From: Rheinheimera sp. 4Y26
GTDB lineage: Bacteria; Pseudomonadota; Gammaproteobacteria; Enterobacterales; Alteromonadaceae
DNA: 64,000 bases
Direction of reading: 5' to 3'
Assembly (NCBI RefSeq): GCF_025245835.1
Contig: NZ_JAOBWS010000006.1
Location: 62,001-126,000, forward strand
Shown: piece by piece, positions 52,953 to 62,055 of the stretch
Position numbering within the stretch: position 1 is the first letter of the stretch
How the letters are laid out: every line of letters begins with the position of its first letter
Program-made: the position numbers and the translations under genes
The notes under the pieces: generated by a model
What the model saw: only the letters and a program-made list of their open reading frames with translations
Told to the model about the DNA's origin: nothing
Databases searched by the model: none

Positions 52953-54107
52953 ATGGCAGAAAATACCGGTCAGACTAAGTCGGAACAACCCACCGAACAA
53001 CGCAAGCGAAAATCCAGAAGGGAAGGCCAGGTTGCGCGTTCGAAAGAGCTGAACACGGCGCTGGTGGTGCTGATGGGCAGTGCCGCTATGTTGTGGTTTG
53101 CCGACTTGTTTATGGAGCTGTTTCTGAAACTGGCCGAGAGCAGCTGGCAGCTGGACAAAGACTCACTGAAACAAGATGACTTAATGACCGGCGCTTTTAG
53201 CGAAGCCATATTACAAATGCTTAGCGCAGGTTTGCCGTTTTTCAGCACCTTGTTTATTGGCAGCTGGATTGGCGGTATTTTCCCGGGCGGGATGAATTTT
53301 TCCCGGAAACTGTTGGGACCGAAGTTCAGTAATTTAAATCCAATTGCCGGTTTTGGCCGCATGTTTGGCTCTGAAAGCCTGGTGGAGCTGGCCAAGTCGA
53401 TTATCAAAGTGGTGCTGCTCGGTGGTTGTTTGTGGGGTCTGTTGAGTCACCTGGCTGAGCGTTTGATGTTTTTGCAACGGATGGATTTTACCATCGCCGT
53501 CACACAAGGGCTGGAGCTGGTGTCTTTTAGTCTGATGGTGATGGCAGTGGCGTTAATTCTGGTTGCTGTGATTGATGTGCCTTATCAGCAACACAAAATT
53601 AGCAGTCAGCTGAAAATGACCAAGCAGGAAGTGAAAGACGAACGTAAATCCACCGAAGGTAATCCCGAGATTAAAGGCCGGATCCGGCAAATCCAGTATC
53701 AGATCGCCAGTCGTCGTATTGATGATAAGGTGCCGACCGCAGATGTGATTATCACCAACCCAACCCATTATGCAGTGGCAATTAAATATTCAGAGAAAAA
53801 AGCCAAGGCACCTTATGTGGTGGCAAAAGGGGTTGATCAGATAGCGCAGCGTATCCGCGAAGTGGCAAGCCAGCATCAGCTGGAGATTCTTGAACTGCCG
53901 TCTCTGGCCCGCGCCATTTATTTTTCGACCCGGGTCGATCAGGAAGTGCCCCGGGGTTTGTATACCGCAGTGGCCTATGTGCTGACCTATGTGATGCAGT
54001 TAAAAGCTTATAAACAAGGCCGTGGTTACAAGCCGGCACCACTGCCCGAACTCTCCATACCGGCCAGCCTGCTAAAACGGGCAAAAGAACGAGGAAATGA
54101 ATCTTGA
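52953..54107 (+). CDS. flhB: Flagellar export specificity switch protein FlhB (lateral)
   Basis: 384 aa. Four membrane helices, then a cytoplasmic domain with the self-cleavage site NPTH (ADVIITNPTHYAVAIKY, about 265-280). N-terminus is the usual basic TEQRKRKSRREGQVARSKEL. Controls the change from rod/hook to filament substrates together with LafE. The next gene overlaps by 4 nt. Confidence 0.97.
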   Translation: MAENTGQTKSEQPTEQRKRKSRREGQVARSKELNTALVVLMGSAAMLWFADLFMELFLKLAESSWQLDKDSLKQDDLMTGAFSEAILQMLSAGLPFFSTLFIGSWIGGIFPGGMNFSRKLLGPKFSNLNPIAGFGRMFGSESLVELAKSIIKVVLLGGCLWGLLSHLAERLMFLQRMDFTIAVTQGLELVSFSLMVMAVALILVAVIDVPYQQHKISSQLKMTKQEVKDERKSTEGNPEIKGRIRQIQYQIASRRIDDKVPTADVIITNPTHYAVAIKYSEKKAKAPYVVAKGVDQIAQRIREVASQHQLEILELPSLARAIYFSTRVDQEVPRGLYTAVAYVLTYVMQLKAYKQGRGYKPAPLPELSIPASLLKRAKERGNES

Positions 54108-56176
54108 ACTGGCGTACTTTGTCGCAACCTTACACTGCTATTCCCGTGTTGCTGTTGGCTGTGTTGGCCATGGTGGTCTTGCCGCTGCCGGGTTGGTTAC
54201 TGGATATCCTGTTCACTTTTAATATTGTGTTGTCCATTGTGGTGCTGCTGGTGGCAGTGTCCGCAAAAAAACCACTGGATTTTTCCGTCTTTCCAACAGT
54301 GCTGCTGGTGGCAACGCTGATGCGGCTGACACTGAACGTTGCATCCACCCGGGTGGTATTACTGAACGGCCATGAAGGTACAGATGTGGCTGGCCGGGTG
54401 ATCCAGGCTTTTGGTGAGGTGGTGATTGGCGGCAACTATGTTGTGGGTATGGTGGTGTTTGTCATCCTGATGGTGGTGAACTTTGTTGTTATCACCAAAG
54501 GGGGTGAACGTATTTCTGAAGTATCTGCCCGTTTTACCCTGGATGCGATGCCCGGCAAACAGATGGCCATTGATGCTGATTTAAACTCAGGGCTGATAGC
54601 GCCGGAGCAGGCGAAAGAGCGCCGCGCTGTGATTGCCAAAGAAGCAGACTTTTACGGTTCGATGGACGGTGCCTCCAAGTTTGTCCGGGGTGACGCCATT
54701 GCCGGTTTGGTGATCCTGATCATTAACCTGCTCGGTGGTGTGGCCATTGGTGTGTTTATGCACAGCCTGAGTTTGGGTGAAGCCTTCCAACGTTATGCGC
54801 TCCTGACCATAGGTGATGGTTTGGTCGCACAAATTCCGTCGCTGCTGATGTCGGTTGCCGCCGCTATTATCGTCACCCGGATGAATGATGAAGGCGAGAT
54901 GTCAGATGAGGTTGGCCGGCAGCTATTAGCCGAACCCAGGGTACTGCTGACTGCCGGTTCAGTGATGACGGTGCTGGGGCTGGTGCCTGGTATGCCAACC
55001 GCTGCCTTTTTAGGTTTTGCCGCGCCTTTATTGTTTGCCGCCTGGCGCATGCAGCAAAAACTGGTACGGGAAAACTATACCGAGGTGGAAACCCTGACGG
55101 AAAAAATCAGTCAGGCACCGGTGCCACTCGGTTGGGAGGATATTCCTTATACCGACAGGTTGTCGGTTGAACTGGGGTTCCGGCTGGTGTATCTGGCCGA
55201 TAAAAGCCAGGGCGAAGCGCTGTTACAGACTCTGCGTGGCGTGCGCAAAACCCTGTCGGAAGGGGCTGGTTTTTTATTGCCTGAAGTGCGGGTGCGTGAC
55301 AGCCTGAAACTGAATCCACAGGAGTACCAAATCAAACTGGCCGGTGTGGCTGTGGGCGGCGGGCGGTTAAAACCGCAAAAGTTGCTGGCGCTCAATACTG
55401 GTGACACTTATGGTCAGATGGATGGTGAGGTGGCCAGGGATCCGGCTTATGGTCTGGATGCAGTTTGGGTCGAACCAGAAGAAAAAGCCAAGGCGCTGAA
55501 TCTGGGTTATTCGGTGGTGGACACCGCCACTGTGATTGCCACTCATGTCGGCAAAGTGGTGAAAGAAAATCTGGCCGAGCTCTTTATGTTTGAAGACATT
55601 AAACAGCTGAATAAAAGACTGGCGCAGGTGTCACCAACGCTGGCAGAGAATCTGGATAAAGTCCTGAGCGCCAACCTGCAGTTAAAAGTGTTCAGACTGT
55701 TACTGAAAGAGCAGGTAGCATTAACCGATGTGGTGACCATCGCCACAGCGCTGGTCGACAGTGCCGAGATGACCAAAGATCCGATTTTGCTGGTGTCTGA
55801 TGTACGCTGTGCACTGCAAAGAGCACTGATGCAGCAGGTGCTTGGTTCACATGAAGAACTGGCGGCTTTTAGTCTGGATGAGAAGCTGGAGCAAACTTTA
55901 CAGAGTGCGCTGAATCAGGCCATGCAGTCGGGTAAAGTTGCGCTGGATAGCTTCCCCGTTGCCCCCAATTTACTGAGTCAGTTCCAGCAGGCCATGCCGC
56001 AGGTCAAAGAAAAAATGCAGCGGCTTGGCTATCAGCCGGTGCTGGTGGTATTGCCTCAATTACGGCCATTATTAGCCCGTTATGCCAGAACCTTTACTCA
56101 GGGCAGTCTGGTGGTGTTGTCTTATAATGAAATCCCGGAAACGGTACGGGTGAATATTTTGGGCACTTTGGGATGA
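54104..56176 (+). CDS. flhA: Flagellar export protein FlhA (lateral)
   Basis: 690 aa. Eight membrane helices and the FHIPEP-family block AKKPLDFSVFPTVLLVATLMRLTLN, followed by the large cytoplasmic domain that receives chaperone-substrate complexes. The start is TTG 54104 with GAGGAA 8 nt upstream, overlapping the flhB stop; the nearby ATG at 54097 is out of frame. Last gene of the fliM-to-flhA group; no obvious T-tailed terminator follows. Confidence 0.96.
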   Translation: MNWRTLSQPYTAIPVLLLAVLAMVVLPLPGWLLDILFTFNIVLSIVVLLVAVSAKKPLDFSVFPTVLLVATLMRLTLNVASTRVVLLNGHEGTDVAGRVIQAFGEVVIGGNYVVGMVVFVILMVVNFVVITKGGERISEVSARFTLDAMPGKQMAIDADLNSGLIAPEQAKERRAVIAKEADFYGSMDGASKFVRGDAIAGLVILIINLLGGVAIGVFMHSLSLGEAFQRYALLTIGDGLVAQIPSLLMSVAAAIIVTRMNDEGEMSDEVGRQLLAEPRVLLTAGSVMTVLGLVPGMPTAAFLGFAAPLLFAAWRMQQKLVRENYTEVETLTEKISQAPVPLGWEDIPYTDRLSVELGFRLVYLADKSQGEALLQTLRGVRKTLSEGAGFLLPEVRVRDSLKLNPQEYQIKLAGVAVGGGRLKPQKLLALNTGDTYGQMDGEVARDPAYGLDAVWVEPEEKAKALNLGYSVVDTATVIATHVGKVVKENLAELFMFEDIKQLNKRLAQVSPTLAENLDKVLSANLQLKVFRLLLKEQVALTDVVTIATALVDSAEMTKDPILLVSDVRCALQRALMQQVLGSHEELAAFSLDEKLEQTLQSALNQAMQSGKVALDSFPVAPNLLSQFQQAMPQVKEKMQRLGYQPVLVVLPQLRPLLARYARTFTQGSLVVLSYNEIPETVRVNILGTLG

Positions 56177-56506
56177 AGCGACCAAAAACACAAAAACTTT
56201 AATTTATTAACCGCATTTCGTCGCTAAAAAATGTTGTTTTGTCGCATTTTACAAAACAAATTGCTGGAGCATTTTAAAAAAATCGTGGTATATTGCCAAG
56301 GTACTTTAACGAAAGCTAATGATAAATTTAGTTAATTCGGGTACGGAGTCTGGTTGCTTTAACACCAATCTGTTGTAAACAAGCGTTTTTAACTGATTGA
56401 AATTTAGGTTAAAGAATAACCAGATTTTTTTAGTCATTTTTTTTGCGGTTAAGCGTCAGTTCAGATTCATACAATTTGAAGACGTTTTAATCAGGCTTAA
56501 AAATTA
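56177..56506. other. 330-bp AT-rich region between flhA and the riboswitch
   Basis: No gene seen. It must hold the promoter for the riboswitch-controlled motY operon. I found no sigma-54 site with exact 10-nt GG-GC spacing (56345-56357 has 9). A possible sigma-70 -10 element TACAAT lies at 56470-56475, about 30 nt before the aptamer, without a good -35 at 17 nt. The segment 56217-56260 has loose inverted repeats around GTCGC and could aid termination after flhA. Confidence 0.5.
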
Positions 56507-56592
56507 AAAGGCAAACTGTGCCGAAAGGTCAGGACGCAAAGCCTCCGGTCTAAGGGATCTGCTAGGATCCTATCGATAGCGGGGTTGCATTA
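56507..56592 (+). promoter_or_regulatory. Cyclic-di-GMP-I riboswitch (GEMM-I aptamer) in the leader of the motY-lafK operon
   Basis: The conserved core of the GEMM-I aptamer is present in order: AAGGCAAAC, a stem CTG(T)GCC closed by the GNRA tetraloop GAAA and paired to GGTCAG, the near-invariant GGACGCAAAGCCTCCGG with CTAA, a second stem (GGGATC/GATCC) and TAGCGGGGTTGC. This follows the Vibrio cholerae Vc2 aptamer layout. It lies about 195 nt upstream of motY on the sense strand. A GEMM-I aptamer binds c-di-GMP and changes downstream folding; the output direction (on or off) is not clear from the sequence. Confidence 0.92.
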
Positions 56593-56615
56593 GTAAGCAG
56601 CATCTTTGAGGTGGA

Positions 56616-56642
56616 CTGTTGGTTTTTGCATAAAATCAACAG
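56616..56642 (+). promoter_or_regulatory. Hairpin in the riboswitch expression-platform region
   Basis: Arms CTGTTGGTTTT (56616-56626) and AAAATCAACAG (56632-56642), an 11-bp stem with one G-U pair and a 5-nt loop, 24 nt after the aptamer. No T tract follows, so it is not a classical terminator. A second motif, TCCGG/CCGGA with repeated CCGGATAT, lies at about 56667-56688. These may alter translation, Rho access or folding of the leader in response to ligand. Confidence 0.45.
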
Positions 56643-56787
56643 CTTGCCTGTCAAAGTAAGTTGATATTCCGGATATAGTACCGGATATTGCTACTTGCTC
56701 CTGCGCGTTGCTTTTAATTTGTTATTGGTTTGTTGCCGGCATTTGTTGCCTGTTGCAATTGATAAAGATTTAAAGGACGGCAATATA

Positions 56788-57627
56788 GTGATTGATCTTC
56801 TGATGAGCCTCTGGCTCGCGCCAGCTTTAATCAATGCTGACCAGCAGTATCTGCCTGCTGTTGATCAATCCCACTGGCAAATCAGTGGCGACCAGTTTTT
56901 GTGCCGTATGTCGCAATCCCTGGGGGCTATGGCTACCCTGGCTTTTACCAAAGAACCAGGGCGTCCGATTGAGATGCAACTGCAGCTGGATGCCGTGCAC
57001 CTGGAATTGCAGGATGTGCAGGGGCAGGTTGTCACTGCAGGCTGGCAGCCGGTTCAGACTGCGCCAGCAGTACGTTTTTCGCCTTCTTTTACCTCAGCCA
57101 GACTGGCACGTTTTACCGAACAAGTTCCGCTTATCATGCAGCAGTTACAGCAAGGCTACTGGCTGAAACTGAGTTTGGATCTGCCTGATCAAGCCATTGA
57201 TCTGACAGTGCCCAATCTGAAATTTGAACCTGCTTTGCAGCAGTTCCAGGCTTGTATCGCCGGTTTATTGCCGCTGCGCTGGGAACAGGCGCGGGAATAT
57301 CAGGTGATTTATCCCTCAGGTGAACGCTTGGCCGATGCCGACAGCATCGCTTACCTGCGTTTGCTCGCCAGTTACATCCAGCAGGATAAAAAAGTCCGCA
57401 AAATTCTGATTGATGGTCACAGCGATGACGCACCAACCAGCCTGGCCAACAGAGTACTGTCGGAAGAGCGTGCCGATGAAGTGGCATCCCGACTGATTGA
57501 ATTTGGTGTCAATAAACAAAAAATAGAAATCCGCGCGCACGGTAACAGATATCCCCAGGCCGTTGGCCATGGTGGGCCTAAACACAACAGACGGGTGATG
57601 ATCCGCCTGATCCGTACCCCAGCTTAA
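56788..57627 (+). CDS. motY: MotY-like flagellar T-ring protein (OmpA family)
   Basis: 279 aa from GTG 56788 (AAAGGACGG upstream), with a short signal peptide (LLMSLWLAPALINA). The N-terminal MotY domain (about 18-160) is followed by an OmpA-like peptidoglycan-binding domain (LIDGHSDDAPTSLANRVLSEERADEVASRL in parts, then HNRRVMIRL). MotY forms the T-ring that anchors stators around the basal body. First gene after the c-di-GMP riboswitch; lafK follows by 13 nt. The same motY-lafK-fliEFGHI order is known from Vibrio lateral clusters. A TTG at 56695 is a less likely start. Confidence 0.85.
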   Translation: MIDLLMSLWLAPALINADQQYLPAVDQSHWQISGDQFLCRMSQSLGAMATLAFTKEPGRPIEMQLQLDAVHLELQDVQGQVVTAGWQPVQTAPAVRFSPSFTSARLARFTEQVPLIMQQLQQGYWLKLSLDLPDQAIDLTVPNLKFEPALQQFQACIAGLLPLRWEQAREYQVIYPSGERLADADSIAYLRLLASYIQQDKKVRKILIDGHSDDAPTSLANRVLSEERADEVASRLIEFGVNKQKIEIRAHGNRYPQAVGHGGPKHNRRVMIRLIRTPA

Positions 57628-57640
57628 GGACAGACAGCAC

Positions 57641-58951
57641 ATGAACATGAAACATTTATTGTGGATTGAGCCATGCAGGCCGGTTGCGGAAGTGCAGCAA
57701 TGTATCAAAGCCGAAGGTTACCAGGTGCAACATGCCGCCGATTTAACCGCTTTACTTAATTGTTGCAGCCAGCAACAACCGGAAATTGTGGCTCTGGCAA
57801 CTGAACTGCCACAAATGCAAATGCCGGACCTGGTGTTGCTGCTGAAAAAACGTTATCCCGCTTGCCAGATTATTGTGCTGGTGGATAAAACCCAACATCA
57901 GCAGGCGGCACAGAGTCTGAACAACGGTGCCATAGATTATTTATTAAAACCTTTTAATACCAAACAGTTACAGAATATTTTACGCAATGTCGCTTCGATG
58001 AGTCTGGGCTTAAAAGAACTGGTGGCGGTGTCAGCCGGCAGCCGTCAGGTGTTACAACTGGCAAACCGCGCGGCACAAACCGACGCGACAGTGCTGCTGC
58101 ATGGTGAGTCCGGCACTGGCAAAGAAAAACTGGCGCGTTATATCCACAATGTATCGCCACGCCGCGACAAACCATATGTGGCGGTGAATTGTGCCGCTAT
58201 TCCGGAAAACATGCTCGAAGCCATGTTATTTGGTTATAACAAAGGCGCTTTTACCGGCGCGGTTAACCAACAGATTGGTAAGTTTGAAAGTGCCAATGGC
58301 GGCACTCTGGTGCTGGATGAAATTTCCGAATTGCCGCTGGCACTGCAAGCCAAATTGTTACGGGTGCTGCAGGAGCGCGAGCTGGAACGGCTTGGCAGCA
58401 ATCAGAAAATTAAGCTGGACCTTCGTGTTATTACGGCCAGCAACAAAGACCTGCGTTTATTGGTGGAACAGGGTTTATTTCGTGAAGACCTGTTCTACCG
58501 CCTCGATGTTCTGCCCCTCAGCTGGCCGGCTTTGCGTGAACGCAAAGACGACATTATTCCGCTGGCTGAGTTTTTTATTCAAAAGTATGCCGATGGTAAA
58601 TACCTGCTCAGCAAGGAGGCAAAGCAATTGCTGCTGCAATACCACTGGCCAGGCAATGTGCGTGAACTGGAAAACGTGGTGCAGCGCGCACTGGTGATGG
58701 CCCGGGGTATTGAAGTTCAGGCGATGGATTTAAATCTGCCGGTGCAGCCAAAAGCTGTTGATGCTGCATTAGGAAACAACTTAAAACGCAGCAAAAAGAA
58801 TGCTGAATTTGATTACATTCTTGGGGTGTTGAGCCAATGCAAAGGCCATCGCGCCAAGGCAGCACAAGCGCTGGGCGTCAGCACCAGAGCACTGAGATAT
58901 AAACTGGCGGCTATGCGTGAGCATGGTGTTGATATTGATGCAGTGGCCTGA
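57641..58951 (+). CDS. lafK: LafK, sigma-54-dependent master regulator of lateral flagella
   Basis: 436 aa. Receiver-like domain (1-118), AAA+ domain with Walker A GESGTGKE, sigma-54 loop GAFTGA and Walker B LVLDEISEL, and a C-terminal Fis-type helix-turn-helix (RAKAAQALGVSTRALRYKL). The receiver is degenerate: the phospho-acceptor position reads VALATELP (Ala for Asp) and the acidic pair reads WIEP, so control by a histidine kinase is unlikely, as for FleQ/FlaK relatives. It activates early lateral genes; the sigma-54 promoter before lafD is a likely target. It is transcribed behind the c-di-GMP riboswitch. Confidence 0.92.
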   Translation: MNMKHLLWIEPCRPVAEVQQCIKAEGYQVQHAADLTALLNCCSQQQPEIVALATELPQMQMPDLVLLLKKRYPACQIIVLVDKTQHQQAAQSLNNGAIDYLLKPFNTKQLQNILRNVASMSLGLKELVAVSAGSRQVLQLANRAAQTDATVLLHGESGTGKEKLARYIHNVSPRRDKPYVAVNCAAIPENMLEAMLFGYNKGAFTGAVNQQIGKFESANGGTLVLDEISELPLALQAKLLRVLQERELERLGSNQKIKLDLRVITASNKDLRLLVEQGLFREDLFYRLDVLPLSWPALRERKDDIIPLAEFFIQKYADGKYLLSKEAKQLLLQYHWPGNVRELENVVQRALVMARGIEVQAMDLNLPVQPKAVDAALGNNLKRSKKNAEFDYILGVLSQCKGHRAKAAQALGVSTRALRYKLAAMREHGVDIDAVA

Positions 58952-58969
58952 AACAGAAAAGGAAATCCG

Positions 58970-59290
58970 ATGATGACTCCAATTGATACCCAACAAAGTT
59001 TACTTGCCCAGTTTGCTGATCTGAAACAGATCGCCAGCAATGAAGTCATAGCGCCTTCCGCCGTGCAGGACAGCAGTTTTTCCAGTGACTTTACCCATGT
59101 GATCCGGGGCATTAATGCCGAACAAAATGCTGCTTCTGAGTTAATGGCGGCGGTAGATGCAGGTCGCAGTGATGACTTAGTCGGCGCTATGGTGGCCAGT
59201 CAGAAAGCGTCGCTCAGTTTTGAAATGCTGCTGCAGATGCGCAACAAGGTCATGAACGGTATTGATGACATTATGCGTATGTCGTTATAA
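58970..59290 (+). CDS. fliE: Flagellar basal-body protein FliE (lateral)
   Basis: 106 aa. The family C-terminal block is present (VASQKASLSFEMLLQMRNKVMNGIDDIMRM, split here as VGAMVASQKASLSFEML and QMRNKVMNGIDDIMRM). Links the MS-ring to the rod and is an early export substrate. Start ATG ATG at 58970 after AAAAGGAAATCCG. Second structural gene after lafK; fliF follows by 11 nt. Confidence 0.94.
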   Translation: MMTPIDTQQSLLAQFADLKQIASNEVIAPSAVQDSSFSSDFTHVIRGINAEQNAASELMAAVDAGRSDDLVGAMVASQKASLSFEMLLQMRNKVMNGIDDIMRMSL

Positions 59291-59301
59291 GGCAGTAAAC
59301 G

Positions 59302-61053
59302 ATGAAAACAGAACTTGCAAAAGCAGCGCCGCTGCCGGCAGATAACAGGTTGCGTGAGCGTGTCATTAATATGTCTAACAAAATCAATTGGTTGCCTAAT
59401 GGTGATAAAAGCCTGGCGTCCATTGCTTTGTTAGCAACACTGGTGGCCGCCACTATAGTGGTCATTTTGTGGACCTCCGCCAAAAACTATGTGCCTTTGT
59501 ATGGCAGCCAGGAGCATTACGACAAAGCCGGTATTGTTGAGATCCTTGATAAAGAGCAGTTTCCATTTCGGATAGACACCGACAGCGGCAATATTATGGT
59601 GCCGCAAGACCGGCTGGCTGATGCGCGTATTACGTTGGCCGCGCGCGGCATTAAAGCGGCGATGCCGGAAGGTTTGTCGGCAATGAACGGCAAAGTCACT
59701 ATGGGCACCAGCCAGTTTATGGAGTCGATGCAATATCAGCACGCGCTGGAAGGTGAGTTAGCCCGCACCATTATTACGATGGATGGGGTGCGTAACGCCA
59801 GAGTGCATCTTGCCATTCCAAAACGGAATTTGTTTGTCGGACGGGAAGAAGAAAAATCTGCTGCTTCAGTGATGGTGGACCTGGCCCCTGGTTATACCCT
59901 GAAACCTGAACAGGTGGAGGCTATTGTCAGCCTGGTGGCCGGCAGTATTCCCGGCCTGGATAGCCGGCAGATTTCGGTGGTGGATCAACGCGGCAAACTG
60001 GTCAGTGGTGATTTGTTTGACACCACGCCGGTGGGCAAAGAAACCGACAAAAAACTCGCTTTTATCGAAAAAGTGGAACGCAATATTGAAGAAAGAGCGT
60101 CCATTATGCTGCTGCCCATTGTCGGTGAGGGCAATTACCGTATTCAGGTGTCAGCCGATGTTGATTTTAACGTGGTGGAAGAAACCCGCGAATCGCTGGA
60201 TAAAGACACTGTACTGACCTCCGAAATGCAAAAAACCGACGCGATGCAGGACCAGCTGGCGATGGGGATACCCGGTTCTCTGGCGAATCAGCCACCTGTG
60301 CCTAACCCGCAGGACCCAAATGCCCAGCAGGCCGACGCCAATGAGCGCACCTCACAGCGTAACGAAATGAATAAAAAGTATGACACCGGCAAAGCCGTAA
60401 CTCATACCCGTTATGAAATTGGCCGCATCCGCAGTCAGAGTGTGTCTGTGTTGGTCAATGACACGGCTGTCGCTGGCGCGGAAGCAAAAAGCTGGACACC
60501 TGAGCAATTGGCGCAGCTGGGCGAAATGGTCAAAACAGCCACAGGTTTTAATGCCGAGCGCGGTGACCAGTTCCATATCAGCAGTTTTGGTTTTGTGAAA
60601 TATGACCCTGCAGCTGAGCTGGAAGCTGTGCCCTGGTGGCAACTTCCTGAAGTCAAAGAGTATTCCCGTTATGCGGTCGGAGCCTTGCTGGGGTTGGCAC
60701 TGATTATTTTTGGTGTTCGTCCTTTGGTAAATCATTTAGTCAGCCGGAAAAACCGTGAATTGGTACCGGCACAGGCTTTTGGCCCGGCCATGGCCGGCGC
60801 CTCAATGCATGACAATGTAGCAGCGGCAGAGCCTGCGGTGCTGGAAAATCAGGCGGTAGCAACATCAGGCCAGAGTGCCTCTCAGCATCAGGCTGCACAC
60901 GCCCATCCGATAGATCTGCCACAGGTGGGTTCTGAATTTGCTGAACAAATCAGCCATTTACATTTACTTGCCAATCGTGAGTCTGACCGGGTGACAGCAG
61001 TTATTAAGTATTGGATAGAACGAGGAGTGGCCATTGAATCCGTCAAGAGCTGA
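59302..61053 (+). CDS. fliF: Flagellar MS-ring protein FliF (lateral)
   Basis: 583 aa. Two membrane helices (about 37-58 and 455-475), between them the YscJ/FliF ring-building domains (QYQHALEGELARTI, VRNARVHLAIPK, FVGREEEKSAASVMVDL). The C-terminal tail that binds FliG overlaps the start of fliG by 20 nt. A downstream Met (about residue 24) could be the true start, but the given one has AAGG nearby. Confidence 0.96.
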   Translation: MKTELAKAAPLPADNRLRERVINMSNKINWLPNGDKSLASIALLATLVAATIVVILWTSAKNYVPLYGSQEHYDKAGIVEILDKEQFPFRIDTDSGNIMVPQDRLADARITLAARGIKAAMPEGLSAMNGKVTMGTSQFMESMQYQHALEGELARTIITMDGVRNARVHLAIPKRNLFVGREEEKSAASVMVDLAPGYTLKPEQVEAIVSLVAGSIPGLDSRQISVVDQRGKLVSGDLFDTTPVGKETDKKLAFIEKVERNIEERASIMLLPIVGEGNYRIQVSADVDFNVVEETRESLDKDTVLTSEMQKTDAMQDQLAMGIPGSLANQPPVPNPQDPNAQQADANERTSQRNEMNKKYDTGKAVTHTRYEIGRIRSQSVSVLVNDTAVAGAEAKSWTPEQLAQLGEMVKTATGFNAERGDQFHISSFGFVKYDPAAELEAVPWWQLPEVKEYSRYAVGALLGLALIIFGVRPLVNHLVSRKNRELVPAQAFGPAMAGASMHDNVAAAEPAVLENQAVATSGQSASQHQAAHAHPIDLPQVGSEFAEQISHLHLLANRESDRVTAVIKYWIERGVAIESVKS

Positions 61054-62053
61054 ACCAGCCAAGCAGATTTCTGACCTCGACAGGGCTGCCATCCTGCTAC
61101 TGAGCATGGGCGAAGAAAATGCTGCCGGCATTATTAAAAAACTTAGTCGTAATGAAGTGCGTGCTTTGTCTGAGCGTATGGCAAAAATTTCGCATTTTAC
61201 CCAGGATCATGTGGCGCAGATCCTGACTGATTTTTTTGACTGTTACCGTAACGAAAGTGGTGTCAGCGGTGCTTCCAGAGTGTATCTGGAACGCGCCCTG
61301 GATAAAGCTGTGGGACGTAAACTGGCGCGTGGCATGCTGGATGATATTTATGGCGGCGCTTTAGCCGACGATATCCGTCGGCTGGAATGGGTACCGGCGG
61401 ACTTGCTGGTGCGTTTTATGGAGCAGGAACATATCCAGATGCAGGCGCTGATCCTGGCCTTTTTACCAGCGGAACAAGCCAGTGCTGTGTTGAGTTTGTA
61501 CCCGGCCGAAAAACACAACGACATCCTGTACCGTATCGCCAATATGCGGGAAGTCAGCGAACATGTGATTGAAGACTTACGCTACACCCTGGAACGTTGT
61601 ATCGAATATGTGGGCGAACAGGTTGGGGCTAGAGTCAATGGTGTGCAGAAAGTTGCCGACATAATGAACCGTTACAGCGGGAACAAAACCGAAGTGATGG
61701 CGCTGTTGAAACAACATGATCAGGCCATGGCGGAGGCTATTGAAGACAAGATGTATGACTTCTTTAGTATCAGCCGGCAGAGCGAAGATGTGATCAATAC
61801 CCTGCTGACAGATATTCCGGATGAATTATGGGTGACTGCGCTTAAAGGGGCCGACCAGGCACTCACAGACAGTATTTTGTCGGTATTACCCAAACGGCTG
61901 GCAGCTGTGTACCGGCAGCAGATTGAAACCATGAAACCGCAGCCACTACGCAAAGTGGAAGCGGCCAGAGCGGAAATTATGGCCATCGTCAAACAACGTA
62001 TTGCCGGCGGCTGGACTGAATACCGGTTGTATCCTGAAGAAACGGTGGGTTAA
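61034..62053 (+). CDS. fliG: Flagellar motor switch protein FliG (lateral)
   Basis: 339 aa. Start is TTG 61034, preceded by GAGGAG, inside the end of fliF; no ATG is suitably placed. N-terminal FliF-binding domain (DRAAILLLSMGEENAA), middle domain with the EHPQ-like segment (EQEHIQMQALILAFLP) and the charged C-terminal torque domain (LPKRLAAVYRQQIE). Couples stator ion flow to rotation. Confidence 0.95.
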   Translation: MNPSRAEPAKQISDLDRAAILLLSMGEENAAGIIKKLSRNEVRALSERMAKISHFTQDHVAQILTDFFDCYRNESGVSGASRVYLERALDKAVGRKLARGMLDDIYGGALADDIRRLEWVPADLLVRFMEQEHIQMQALILAFLPAEQASAVLSLYPAEKHNDILYRIANMREVSEHVIEDLRYTLERCIEYVGEQVGARVNGVQKVADIMNRYSGNKTEVMALLKQHDQAMAEAIEDKMYDFFSISRQSEDVINTLLTDIPDELWVTALKGADQALTDSILSVLPKRLAAVYRQQIETMKPQPLRKVEAARAEIMAIVKQRIAGGWTEYRLYPEETVG

Positions 62054-62055
62054 TT

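Noticed and set aside
56345-56357. Sigma-54-like element upstream of the riboswitch
   Set aside because: GG and GC are 9 nt apart instead of 10 and the flanking bases match poorly.
56695-56787. TTG-initiated extension of MotY
   Set aside because: It would bury the signal peptide behind 31 residues; GTG 56788 has a better site and gives a normal signal peptide.
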